From NCBI RefSeq assembly GCF_042242105.1, contig NC_092027.1:1732506-1796505 (forward strand): a stretch of DNA of 64,000 nucleotides, in the 5' to 3' direction. Source of the DNA: Pempheris klunzingeri (Eukaryota; Chordata; Actinopteri; Acropomatiformes; Pempheridae). A program made the position numbers and the translations under genes. The notes under the pieces were generated by a model, which was not told the origin of the DNA, did not search any database, and saw only the letters and a program-made list of their open reading frames with translations. Positions 49,201 to 61,500 of this stretch are shown in pieces. The stretch's first letter is position 1. Every line of letters begins with the position of its first letter.

Positions 49201-50239
49201 AAGACAAAAAGTAAAGCTTGTAAGTAAACTGAAAACTAAATGGGCTGGTTTTCATTCGTTTCACAGGATATACTCATGCTTCCTTTTTATTTCCAGGAGC
49301 TCTGACTGAAAATGTGACCTTTGCTGAGTGCATTCATGCTCCCCAGAGGATGAACCCTTTTGCTGGGCGTTTTCCTTTCCTAGCTCCACTCCTGGTGATC
49401 TGTTGCGATTACCAAAATGATCTGTGACTATAACAGCTGCTCTTATTCTTTTTTGTTGGCTTGTTCTAAGGATTACTGAACTGTGCTCCGCAGGAACAGC
49501 TCGGAGTGGTCGGACCTGTGGAAGAAGGGGGATAAAGACTGCCATCGTATGGAGAAAAATCCACTGAGAGACCAGCTGACCATTAAGAAGCTCGAGAGGT
49601 CGGACGAAGGGACGTACAAGGTGCTGGATCAACACGGGCTCGCTGTGAGCACTGTGCAGCTTTCGGTGGACGGTGAGAGGCCATTTTGTTTTTCTCTCTT
49701 ATTAACCTCCTGGTGCATCAGCCAAGTGATGAAGGTCAGATTATGGATCATAACTGCGATTATAGATGCATAAAGTCTTTGTGTCTATTATCAAGAAGTC
49801 ACATTATATTGCGTTTAGTCCACAGACCACTTTTTAGCTCTCACCCGGGATGGTTAGTGAAACATTTTGACATTACATTTGTTTCTGGGAGCTACAAAAG
49901 GACCAGAAAACAGGTCTCCCCTACTCCAGTAGTTCAACTTTAGTCTTAACCGGCACAACGGGTGCATTTCTGCATGCGATCCATCTCCTTTCTGACTTTG
50001 AAAACTGTTCACCGTTTCACAGAAAGTTCCCCACCTCCCAAAAGCCATCAGATTCAGGAAATTCAGCCGCTAGCAGGTGAGAAAATAACATTCAGGTAAA
50101 TGACGGAGACTCACCTGAGGGGAAAGCTTGTGCAATAACCGTCTCTGCTGTCTTTCCAGATGACGCTGCCAAAAACGTCTGCTCAGCTCTTCTCCTGCCT
50201 GTTCTTGTCACGACTCTCCAAATTCTTCATCACTCCTGA
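42970..50239 (+). CDS. two-Ig-domain surface protein with hydrophobic C-terminus (protein D)
   Basis: Exons 42970-42989, 43753-43814, 44979-45329, 45421-45511, 49494-49672, optional 50027-50077, and 50160-50239. The frame closes with the optional exon (277 residues) or without it (260). Exons 1-2 give a signal peptide (SHSFRTLLLLQLHCLLLV). Exon 3 is a V-like domain with AVLPCSW and core W in HVQWRS, but where the F-strand Cys is expected it reads AGRYESF. The second Ig-like domain is split over exons 4 and 5 and has no canonical Cys pair; its end is RSDEGTYKVLDQ. The last exon encodes NVCSALLLPVLVTTLQILHHS, a hydrophobic end with almost no tail, which suits a GPI signal or a tail-less anchor. 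Introns are mostly phase 1, and the split of domain two is phase 2. A 4 kb repeat-rich intron separates exons 4 and 5. No orthologue recognised. Confidence 0.72.
43241..43277. repeat. (CTG)n microsatellite
   Basis: Twelve CTG units end in CAG in the first intron of protein D. This is not an exon, because the open frame is not maintained on either side. Confidence 0.95.
46745..47043 (+). mobile_element. LINE 3' end with (TCTAA)n tail
   Basis: AT-rich sequence with an (AT)n run at about 46889-46908 leads into TTTCCCTGCCGTGGGATGAA, TAAAGGC and CTAATCTAATCTAATCTA. This is the classic LINE terminus, in the large intron of protein D. The body upstream is not recognisable. Confidence 0.6.
47050..47820. 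other. unassigned repeat-like DNA in intron of protein D
   Basis: The composition rises in GC and CpG here compared with the rest of the intron, as in a recent insertion. Open frames of 60-85 codons on both strands carry no known domain. I could not find terminal repeats. Confidence 0.3.
47824..48025. mobile_element. MITE with GGCGCTTTTCCAT / GGAAAAGC ends
   Basis: The left end GGCGCTTTTCCATCACACAG and the right end near GTTAGAGGAAAAGCTCC form an imperfect terminal inverted repeat around about 200 bases. Inside, GGTACGAAAAAAGTACCAGG and GGTCGGGCCGAGTCGAGC are also partly palindromic. No coding capacity. I assign it to a non-autonomous DNA transposon of unknown superfamily. Confidence 0.6.
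48172..48198. repeat. (CAT)n microsatellite
   Basis: Eight or nine CAT units lie in the protein D intron. They create a poly-His or poly-Ser run in open frames, which should not be read as protein. Confidence 0.85.
48585..48990. repeat. composite copy of the GGAGCCAGAAGTG / GACCAATCA repeats
   Basis: The left part (GTCCAGCAGGGGGCGACTCC, TTGGATGGAAGTCAATG) mirrors 39740-39860. The right part (AGGGGGCGGGCTTTAGGGCG, TGACCAATCATAGGAGG, TTTCTGGCTCC) matches 34585-34760. The two families therefore probably belong to a single longer element. Confidence 0.65.
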
Positions 50240-50386
50240 GAACACAGTGACGACAGCACTCCCATACAGTGCTCACTATATTTTAAGAATGTACCACTTT
50301 CTGTCCGGTGTGACCACGAACACTGCACATTTCATACGAGTCACAGAATGAGGATCGGATATGATTTAGCTCCAAAAATGTATATA

Positions 50387-51683
50387 CAGTGGGGCAAAAA
50401 AGTATTTAGTCAGCCATCAGTTGTGCAAGTTCTCCCACTTAAAAAGATGAGAGGCCTGTAAATTTCATCATAGATACACTTCAACTATGAGAGACAGAAT
50501 GAGAAAAAAAAAAAATCCAGAAAATCACATTGTCTGATTTTTATAGAATTTATTTGCAAATTATGGTGGAAAATAAGTATTTGGTCAATAACAAAAGTTC
50601 ATCTCAATACTTTGTTATATACCCTTTGTTGGCAATGACAGAGGTCAAATATTTTCTGTAAGTCTTCACAAGGTTTTCACACATTGTTGCTGGTATTTTG
50701 GCCCATTCCTCCATGCAGATCTCCTCTAGAGCAGTGATGTTTTGGGGCTGTCGCTGGGCAACACGGACTTTCAACTCCCTCCAAAGATTTTCTATGGGGT
50801 TGAGATCTGGAGACTGGCTAGGCCACTCCAGGACCTTGAAATGTTTCTTACGAAGCCACTCCTTCGTTGCCCAGGCGGTGTGTTTGGGATCATTGTCATG
50901 CTGAAAGACCCAGCCACGTTTCATCTTCAATGCCCTTGCTGATGGAAGGAGGTTTTAACTCAAAATCTCACGATACATGGCCCCATTCATTCTTTCCGTT
51001 TTTACCAAAAAGTTCTATTTTGGTTTCATCTGACCATATGACATTCTCCCAATCCTCTTCTGGATCATCCAAATGCTCTCTAGCAAACTTCAGACGGGCC
51101 TGGACATGTACTGGCTTAAGCAGGGGGACACGTCTGGCACTGCAGGATTTGAGTCCCTGGCGGCGTAGTGTGTTACTGATGGTAGCCTTTGTTGCTTTGG
51201 TCCCAGCTGTCTGCAGGTCATTCACTAGGTCCCCCCGTGTGGTTCTGGGATTTTTGCTCACCGTTCTTGTGATCATTTTGACCTCACGTCCTTTGACAGC
51301 TCTTTGGTCTTGGCCATAGTGGAGTTTGGAGTGTGACTGTTTGAGGTTGTGGACAGGTGTCTTTTATACTGATAACGAGTTCAAACAAGTGCCATTAATA
51401 CAGGTAACGAGTGGAGGACAGAGGAGCCTCTTAAAGAAGAAGTTACAGGTCTCTGAGAGCCAGAAATCTTGCTTGTTTGTAGGTGACCAAATACTTATTT
51501 TACAGAGGAATTTACCAATTAATTCATTAAAAATCCTACAATGTGATTTCCTGGATTCTTTCCCCCCATTCTGTCTCTCATAGTTGAAGTGTACCTATGA
51601 TGAAAATTACAGGCCTCTCTCATCTTTTTAAGTGGGAGAACTTGCACAATTGGTGGCTGACTAAATACTTTTTTGCCCCACTG
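50387..51683 (-). mobile_element. Tc1-like DNA transposon, internally deleted
   Basis: The ends are inverted repeats (CAGTGGGGCAAAAAAGTATT on the left, its complement on the right) flanked by TA target duplications at 50385-50386 and 51684-51685. The length is 1297 bases. Transposase is on the minus strand. The start MAKTKELSKD near 51315 runs soon into a stop, because most of the first helix-turn-helix region is missing. A middle part reads NPRTTRGDLVNDLQTAGTK and IWSDETK (first Asp). A second gap and a stop follow. The last part reads [14 protein letters not shown] (second Asp) and [11 protein letters not shown] (Glu of the DD34E triad). It cannot make active transposase but could move in trans. 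It sits 150 bases behind the stop of protein D. Confidence 0.95.
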
Positions 51684-51699
51684 TACATGATGGACAGAA

Positions 51700-53762
51700 A
51701 ATGACTGAAAATGTCTTCACAGGAACGGGACAACTATTTTGGAAAATTTGCTTAGTGATATTTGCACATCTTGCAGTTGTTTAAACATACACGTGTGACA
51801 GTATTTTTTTTATGGGATGCATTTTGTGGACTATTTCTGAAGACATTTAAATTATAATTAATGAAAAAAAACCTAAAGTTTTCTGAATGAATCTGAAACT
51901 GGACGATAATTCATTGATAATAATAATAATTAATAATTGATTTCAGTCATTATCATTCATTCTCGTTACACTTGTAGGGTAAAAATGTGGTAGGTGGTTT
52001 TACTCAACGTGGTTATTGTTTTCAGTGCTTAATTGCTTAATTGATATAATATAATACTTCAATGATAAACTGGTGTTTCTTCCCTGTAAATGCTATGAAT
52101 TCATTTTAATTAATGGGGTTAATTAATATCTGTGTGTGTGTGTGTGTGTGTCTGTGTTCTGTAGCCAACGTAACTTTTGCAAGAAGTTGCTTGTGTTTAA
52201 TAACCTCTTCTGTTTCAAGAAGCTGAAAGAAGAAACTACATCGTGCACAACAGTGAAATAATAAAACAAGTGAACTCACAGTCGTGTCGTATTTCTGTTA
52301 ATTCATCGTTAAACTGCACAGACTGTTTGTTACGTCACGCTGGAATGACTCCGCACACAGATAAACACAGCTAAATAAATGAACAAAGGCACGCAACAGC
52401 TGTTAAAGATCGACTCCCGCAGCGTCTGGTGATGTTCTGGATTTTCCTTCCTGTCAATGAATCTCATAAAAAAAAAAAAAAAAAAAACTTTTCCTATCAA
52501 ACCAAAGTGCATCTGCTGCCCCAAATACTCACTAGAGCACTGGATGTGGATTAATACGCCGATTAAAATAGTCCCAAAGTGTTGAGAGACGGACGAACAC
52601 ACCGCTGGTTTTGGTCTTTACAATATGAGAAACACAGAATATCACCAGGTTTAATGGTTAGTGTCACTAAAACATCACAGACGGACATTTAAATAAAAAT
52701 AAAAAAAAAAGTTTTTCAAGTAATGCGTCCACGAGAAACAAATCAGATCTGATCGCTGCCATCGTTTCTTCTTCTGGATTAAATTAAAAAACATGAACAT
52801 AAGCGTGTCTCTTCAGTGTTTCATCACTTTCTGCCAATGAAGTTGTTTCTTTACTGAATGTCTGTTTTTCTGTTTTCTTTTTATGATCCTTAAGATTTTA
52901 TTCACTGCTCACGGTCGGTTATTTAGCTTCTGTGATTTCGTGCAGCGTGTGATCCAGCCTTGGTTTTTGTAATTAGACCTCGCTGCTGCTGCTCTCCTGC
53001 GGCTGCATCAGAGCTGCTGCTAACGCTAACGTGTTAGCTCCACTGGTTTTTATTGTGAAGAAGCCAACAAAAGAATTACTGCCTTCATTTACATGTTTGT
53101 ATTTAGCTTGATTTTATGCTGCTTCTATAAATTCTACTCATTTTGACTTCATTCATTCTATTTTTTTTTTAATTCCTGATGAGTTTCTTCCATTTCTATA
53201 TCATGCATTTACTGTATTTCATGTTAATGCTTTTAATGGCCTGCTTCATGTCAGGCACTGGTGCCGTTAGATGAAGAGCGCAGCAGCAAAAGATGATTAG
53301 ATTAAAGACGCCGTTGTTAAATCAGCTTTTTGTTTTGGTGGTTTTAACCAACCAGGACTAAAATCTGAAGGATTATAACTTCAATTCTAATTATTATTCT
53401 CATTTTTCTCATTATAAATCTGTGTGTTGGAGCTGCAGTGGCTCCACAGCTCGATTTCCCACATTTCAGTGTTTGGTTTTACTGCAGTGAAAAAAAACAA
53501 AAAACAAAACAAGGCTCACTGACTTGGTTCGTGTTAATGATCTACGACACCACTCCATCTTCAGCTGGAAGGAAAAGGCTGGAAAAAAAAAAAGTCTTGC
53601 TTTAGGGAGCTTCCCTAAACGTACAGTGAGAGTCAGGTTCTTCAGCTGAGGAGGAGGAAGAGGAGGAGGAAGAGGAGGAGCCTGGAGGGAATCAACACCT
53701 CCAGACTCCAGTTATTTTCCGTTGTTTGTTTTACACCCCCCTCCTCCTCCCGAGCCGCCCCG
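51700..53762. other. intergenic region between protein D and vps52
   Basis: AT-rich DNA with a short (GT)n at 52131-52151 and A-runs at 52469 and 52706. An AATAAA at 52260-52265 could end a long protein D transcript that includes the Tc1 element. TTTATT at 53049-53054 could be a vps52 poly(A) signal on the minus strand. Both are positional guesses. No gene is seen. Confidence 0.4.
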
Positions 53763-54371
53763 TTAGAAGTTGGGCTTGTGCTTCTTCACCTCCACCATGA
53801 GGTGGTGCAGGTTGATGAGCTCGGAGCGGACGGCCAGGCTGCGGAACGTCGGCTGGTTGAGGATCTTGTGGAAGCCGTGGTAGTACTGGATCAGCTGGGT
53901 CAGAGCGCCCTGCGGCAGGAGGATCATCACACCAAGCACAGACCAGCAGAACTGTTTAGATACTTATATAAGATATGTTTATATCACTAATAACAGCAGT
54001 GGAAGGATTTAGGAAGGAGAGCTCATCGAGAGGTAACATTCAGGTTTTTACCAACGAAGAAAGCAACATTTAAACAGATTTGATCAAGTGGAACTAATTT
54101 AAACCATTTATTCAAGTAAATATATGTTATTTAAGCACTTGAGTACAAATTTAAGGTACTTTATACCTCTACTCTACTACATCTCAGGACTTCTTACTCC
54201 ACTACATCCATCTGACAGCTTTACTTACTTTACAAATTAAGATTTTTTACACATAAAACATGTGAAGAGTTTATAAATATGATGTTCTGGTGTAAATTTA
54301 AACACCCAACAGTTTCTATAAATACAGCTCGATTATTTAATTAGCTGATTGACTGAAAATAGTAACCTATT

Positions 54372-54418
<47 letters not shown>

Positions 54419-54934
54419 GCTTTTCATTTCATTTGCTGCTCTTGTTTTTGATTATTTTATGAATTTTAGTGCATCATTAAAGGGAAACTTTGCCGATTGT
54501 GCACAAAATAACTGATCATTTTACCGTTACTGAATCAAGCACTGGACTCATTTTCACCATCTTTACAAACCAAACAATCGATCAGTTATTGGGAATAACT
54601 GACGAATCCAGAGTGAAAAGAATCATCGGCTGCAGTTTGATGCTAAACAGTAAAATCCTGCTTTTCCATGAATGATGGAAACAATAATATAATAATAGAA
54701 AATAGAGACGCTTTTCTATTGAAAGAGGACTTTAGAAATGATTATACTGCAACAACCGATCGATTAGATTACTCACTGAAGCTCCACACACCTAAAACCC
54801 GCCCATCTCACCTGGATGATGCTGGTTCCATTCTTGAAGTTGGTGAAGGACCTCATGACGTCCTGACTCATCGACTCCACCGATTGTTTCCACGTGCTGG
54901 AAAAACCCCGAACCAGCTGAGTGACACGAGCTGC

Positions 54935-54990
<56 letters not shown>

Positions 54991-57900
54991 CACACACACG
55001 CACACACACACACACACATTTTGCACACTTTGACAGATTCTCATGTGTTTCTCTTCTTTATTCGCTCCATATTTGTGTTTATAGCTCCTCGGTTTTCAAC
55101 AGCTGAGTTCTGCTTTTCTCTCTTTCTACTTTCACATGCGGACAAACGGGCACAACGAGGTGGCGATTATGAGAGGAAACAGTGAAAAGGATGTGGAAGT
55201 GGTGAGAAAGAAAACCTAAAGAAGAGAAATAAAACTGAGAGGAAGCAAAGCCGCCGGTTAGTCTGTAAAACAAAACTGACCCGTGAAGCGGAAGAATCGC
55301 CGGCGTGTTAGTGTTAGTTAGTTATTCATGTCTGTAACCGCAGCAGCAGCAGCTCACTGTGATGTGTGAAGAATGTGTTTGTGTGTTTCTCGCCACTCTC
55401 TAACCTCATCCTTGAACAACTATCTTCTCGACACACATTCCTGGAGGCTTTGTTTTACTCTCATCGTCTGACCTCATGAAGGCATCCTGTTTCCCCATTC
55501 CTTATCTCAGTTCTCACCAATAGAAGAAAAACAGTTGTAATCTCTGGTTTACTGTCTGTTCCAAGTACGCTCGTCCCTCTGTCTAAAAACAAGGGCTGTA
55601 TTTTATAAACTGATCATATTTTCTGGGTCAAATCTTAACCTGGAGTAGCTGCATTCACCAAAGACATGATTCCCACAGAACGGTAGTGAAGTAGCATTAA
55701 ATACTGACTAAATGTATTCAGCTGGTTCCTGCTGCTATCGTACAGCTTCTTGTTCTCTCGGGTTCTGCTCACCTTCATCGTTCTTCAGGCGGTCCAGCTG
55801 CCCTTTCTCCGTCAGAGCCTCGGCCTCCTTCACGAAGGCGATCATCCCTCCGAAGGGGGGGGACAGAATCTCCTCGATGAACTCCTTGCAGGGGGGGTTA
55901 AAATGATTTAAAACCATTTTAGACTTAAATCCACTCATTCATCTTCACCTCTGTGGTGTTTAATTACAAGAGAACACACGTTCATATACGACTGAGCCTG
56001 CAGAGCATCTAGACTTCTAGTATTAGCGTTAAAAAAAAAAAAAAAAGGAATTCATGTAGGAAGGAAATATACTGAGAGCTGGTGTTTAACCCTTTAACCT
56101 TCTGCTCAACCATATGGTCGAGCACATTTTGACTCACTATATCTTATTGAAAACATGTTTTACTTACGACATCTCAACCGTTTGGTAGAGGCCAATATTT
56201 CAAAAAATGTGGGGTCTGTTCTTAAAAAGACATTGATTTTTGTAATTAGTGCCCCAAGGAAGTAAAATATATAAAGAATACATTTTTTCATTGCTTTTTT
56301 CTTGGTGAGGAGGTTAAAGGGTTAACCTCATTACCTCTAGAACAGGGGGGTCAAACTCAACCAAAGAAGGGCCCAAAATTTAAAACAGGGTCTAAAAGTG
56401 ACTCTTTTATTAGAGTATATAATATAATAATATATATTTTATCCAGAAATATGAATGTAAACAGACAAACTTCAACAACTTTTCCTCAATAAGATAAATA
56501 CAACTTTTAATTCTATTTTCTTTTTTTCGTTTTTGTACGTGTCCTCATGTTTTGTCTCTTAGTGTCGTCTTATATTTATATTCTTTAATTATGGCAACAT
56601 CAGCTCCACAAACAAGACACACAGGTTCACCTCCGATATCGACAAACAGGTAAACTTTGCCCCCCACCTGCTTTCAAAGTCCACTTTTCCTTTAGCCATT
56701 TATTTTGGGGGGGGGGTAGCTGAAGTGTCACTATAACAGCGCTGACCGATGCATTGACCCGCTGATCGGTGTGTCGTTATACCTGCGGGAGGAGGGGCTG
56801 CTGCACGGGTCCTGACTAGCGCGGCAGCTGTTCAGTGCATTGTGGGATTGTTAGTATTAGAGGTGGGAGTGCTGTTTACCGACGGGCCGTTCTTAATAGT
56901 CACATGAAATTATCTCGCGGGCCGGATATAATTGAATTGAGTTTGACATGTCTGCTCTAGAATGTGACTTCATGTAATCTTCAGTAAATCAGTAAGAACG
57001 GTTGATCATTTATTCACTTATTGTGCTTCCACTCGCACTGAGCTGTTTCAGACCTCAGTGTGTTTTCTAAAAAAATGTGTGTGCGTGTCAGATAATAATT
57101 CTGTGGAGAAGACGTCTTGTGATCAGCTCGTGATCTCCAACTGTAGAAGGTTGTTTGTTGGAGATGACCTTTGTCTCCTGTTACTGAACAATAAGAGCTT
57201 TTAACCTTCAGTGTTTTATGTCCTCACACTTTTCTCTAACATTGAGTTTTACCTTACAGCAGTTTTCTCTGTGAGTGTGTCAAAATAAAAGCTCTGAGAG
57301 AGAGAAAGAGTGCAAGCACGGACGTACAAACAGGTCTGGATGTGTATGATGTGGGAGTCCGGCCACCGTGCGGTCGTTGCTCAGAGACTCATGAAACCAA
57401 ACAAACTTTGACCTCTGGGAGTCTAAAATTACAAAATGACTCATTTCGTCTCTGTCACATTGTAGGTTAAAGGTCTTTTTAGTCACAAAGCAGATGTTTT
57501 TGTTGTAACTGAGCCAGTATGTCAAAAATAGCTTCGAAGTCTGGTGCACTTCACCAGATTTCCCAGATTTCCCATAATTCCTCTGTGATGTTTACCTGCG
57601 TCCTGGCCAGAAGCAGCTGCTGGAAACCTTCCACCTCTTTACTGTCATCTGCTGCCCTCTCCTGGAGGCAAGGGGGACGTTTAACAGTAAGTAAACGATG
57701 GGTTTGTAAATATTAGATTAGCACAAAGCAAAGACGCGCCGGTCTGAAGCTCACCATGAGGACGCTCAGCATCATGTCGTAGTTGTTGATGAGGAAGATG
57801 AGCTGATCTCTTCTGGAGGGAAACTCTGCCGCCATCTTTAGCACAAAGTTTTCCACCTCAACCTGGAAAACAAATATTCATCTTTCAGCATTTTACGACA

Positions 57901-58185
57901 TATTGAGTTTACGACAGAGAGCAATTTAAGGAAATCCACCTCCAACTTCTTTTATCTAAATGACATAAAAATGAGAGAATGTAGCAAGACGTCAGATAAA
58001 AGGTCGATTTATTGTTCAAATGTGATCAGTTCATCTACAGCTTAGCTATTAAAGGTGGTGTGATTTCATTCAGACACTTACAGAAACTCTTAACTCTGAA
58101 AATGTGATTCTCAATTCAATTAAGCTTTGGTGCTTTCTTACTTCCTTTTTATTACTGACTTGGATGATTTAGTACACGAGTGCTG

Positions 58186-58224
<39 letters not shown>

Positions 58225-58358
58225 CTGCAGCTGCCCCAGCAGAGAGTTGGTCCTCTCGTTGGGAAACGTCTGGTTGATGCTGACGATGGCCGACGAGAAC
58301 TCTGCGTAACGACGAGTGATCTGAGGCCGACAAACACAAGAGCTCATTTCAGGCTGTG

Positions 58359-58397
<39 letters not shown>

Positions 58398-58537
58398 ACC
58401 TACGTAGTGTGGTCTGGTGTCCAGGACTCCCAGTTTCTGAGGGTCTGTGTTTCTGATGCTGTGGATGTTCATCTCTAGAATGAGCTCAAACCTCGGCCAC
58501 AGCAGCTCCAGCACCGCCTCCCAGTACCTGACACACA

Positions 58538-58584
<47 letters not shown>

Positions 58585-61500
58585 AATACATTAAGTCAAA
58601 ATACAAGTTACTTTCCTTTTTAATATTTCTAGTGGGTGTCAGCCACAGCAAAATGATGAAAAAACAGCACGTGATGATGAAACTTGTGGCTGGAAGCTGC
58701 CTCTTCTTCTGGGTTTTTGCCCCGTCATCATCATCGTCATCATCTCTTCCCCCCCTTACACTCATTCCCCACATTTAAGGCCAAGTAGTTAAAGCAATAA
58801 ATGGGAAAGCTAGAGGATTTCTGGCTCAATAATGTGCTTCAATGAAGAGAAGAGGAACAGTTTATAAAAAGGAGCGTGAAAAGTCCTTAAAAACTACTTT
58901 TCCACTCGTGTGTGTGACTCCTGGATTTAAATCCCATGTTTCCAGGATGATTTTATCCACCTTTTGTCCCTCTGCAGCATCTCAGCAGTATTTCCAGTCC
59001 TGACTTTTAAAGACAACAGATCTCACAGCTGCTGGGAGGAAAAAACAACCTGAAAAACACCGCGGTGGCAGAGGAGGAAGCATGTTTTCCTGCATGCAGC
59101 TTTTTCTCTCATGAGAGGAATAAAAAGCTCTCTTTTCTACATCAGGTGGTCTTTAGTGGGACACTGACTTGTCGAGGGCGGGGATGTTCCTCTTGGCGGT
59201 GATGGCTCTGAAGCGGAGGATGATGTGGATGCACAGGAAGACGGCGATGCTGTCGTAGCAGTCGGACACATACGTGGACATACTCTTCTGCAGAGACAAC
59301 AGGACCGAACGGTAAGTTATGTGTCACGTCACTGCGTACGAACACAAATAAACTGAAAAACAGCATCAGATAACTCCTGTAGATTCTCAAATAACAGCCG
59401 GGGGGGCGTGGATGAACTTTGCTGCCAAACATCCTGAACACGTCCATCACTTTAATCTAGTAAATTCATTAATCTTTTGTCTGTTTCAGTCACTCCTGCC
59501 CATGTGTGAATGTCTCAGTGCCACACGACGGCACAGTCCCGCAAATGTTTCACAATAAAAGTCTTTGTTAGGACATGAAGGGATTCTCCCCGCGGAGAGG
59601 CTTTTAGTTTGAAACACACGCAGGAAGTGTTGAGTTTGTGTTGACAGCGTAATGCACAAACACAGATCTAACAGGGCAAACGCCTTCATACAAGAACATA
59701 ATCAAATATAGTTATCAAACAGCAGGAATTCTAGAGAATAAAGGCCTGAGACCATCTGCAGTGGACGGCTGACAAGAGGCGGAGGAGCAACAACGGCTAG
59801 TTAGGCGGTAACCATTTAGCTTTAAGCCTATCAGCAACAGTTTTTATGAACATGTAAAATGTTTTTCAGACAATCAAATATGTGGATCCCTGGTGTGGCC
59901 ACAGAGGAATAAATATATATTCATATATCGTGGCCACAAAATACGATTCGTTGCCATGAATGTGTGACAGCTGCAGCTGAGGAACTGTCTGCTCTCTGTT
60001 CACACAAGACGTGGCCATGAATTGAATTTGTATGCAGTGAAACATCTACCGATATACACATATATATATAGATATATGAACGAAGGTGTGAGGGGGGCGG
60101 CTTGGCGTTCGTACCAGGAACATGCTGAGAGTTTTCCCCATGATGCTGTTGAAGAGGTCAAGGGCGGAGTTTCCTGCCACCATGAAGAAGTCGGAGAGGA
60201 AGAGGAACTCTCTGCAGCCGTTGTCCAGCAGAGCGTAGTGCTGGCTGCGAAACAGCGTCTCATAGGGATACTGGAGGAGTTTAAACAGTTTAAAACTCTG
60301 GTCTGCACTTTCTTAATATTTGATTTGGAGTCATTGAAATACATGCAGTGACACACAGATTTCTGCTGATCATGTCGAGTCTAACTACCAGGATCCTGGA
60401 GCCTCTGCTGCTGCTGCTAATGTGCACAAAAAGTTAAAGTTCTCTTTAAATGTACTGAGTGAGCGACATGTTTTCAAACCCTCAGCACAGCTGCTCATTT
60501 TAAACGATTTCTATGATGATATCATGATTCACATGATTTCAAAGTTTAAAGAGTCTTTAGTCTCTGAAGTTCTTCTGAAGTATGAAAATCAGATTTGTTT
60601 TAGTTTGGTCGCTGAGCTGAGCGACCTTAGCGTTATATTTAGGTTAGGTGATGGTTTGGAGCAGCAGAAAGCACCTGTTGGATCATTTATCATCAGTTTT
60701 CTGTCTTCTTGTCCCAAAACTGATGAATTAATCTGATTTTAATTCAGTCATGGTTTGTTAGAATTGAATAATCCTGCTTTATTTGTTCCCACTGATTTGC
60801 TTGGTATTGATCTTCAGTATTGAACGTGCTGTGTTGTGTTGTGCTGGTGGATGTCCGGGGCGTCTCACCCTGCTGTCTCCTCTCTGAGCCGTGTGTGGAA
60901 CCAGGATGGGCCCCTCCAGCTCGGCAGGACTCAGGATGGTCCCCCTCTGGCCCAGAGTGAAGATGGTGTTCCTGCTCTTCAGGGACGGCTTGGAGAAGAA
61001 ACCTGCAGCGGGAAGTCAAGGAGCTTGTGGAAGTCATTTTATTTTTGACTTGTTTGTGGAAAATATAAATATTCAATGTCAGAAATGTTTTTTTTTAAAT
61101 GTTTTTTAATATTGTTTGAGCATTAAAGGTAAACCTGGGTGCTATTTTTACATATTTTGGAACGACTAATAGGTACAATAGGTACAAAGACTTCTGGAAG
61201 AGGTTCAGTAGCCGCGAACGGGCAACTGTACCTGATCAAAGGAGCTTGTTTTAGCCACCGACAGGCTCAGAGTGTTATTCTAAGCGTCGTTATATCGCTC
61301 TCTGCACACACACCAGACTCCATTCACAAAAACAGGGATTTTAGCTCACAGGACACAGGAGCTGCTGCTGGTCTACTGCTGCCTCCATCAAATAAATATG
61401 GATTATTTCTTTATTACTGGAAACTTTTTTCAATACCAGTTTACATTTTGGCCTCTTGTACTTATTAATAACGATGAACTTCTATAGTCCCGGCCAAGAG

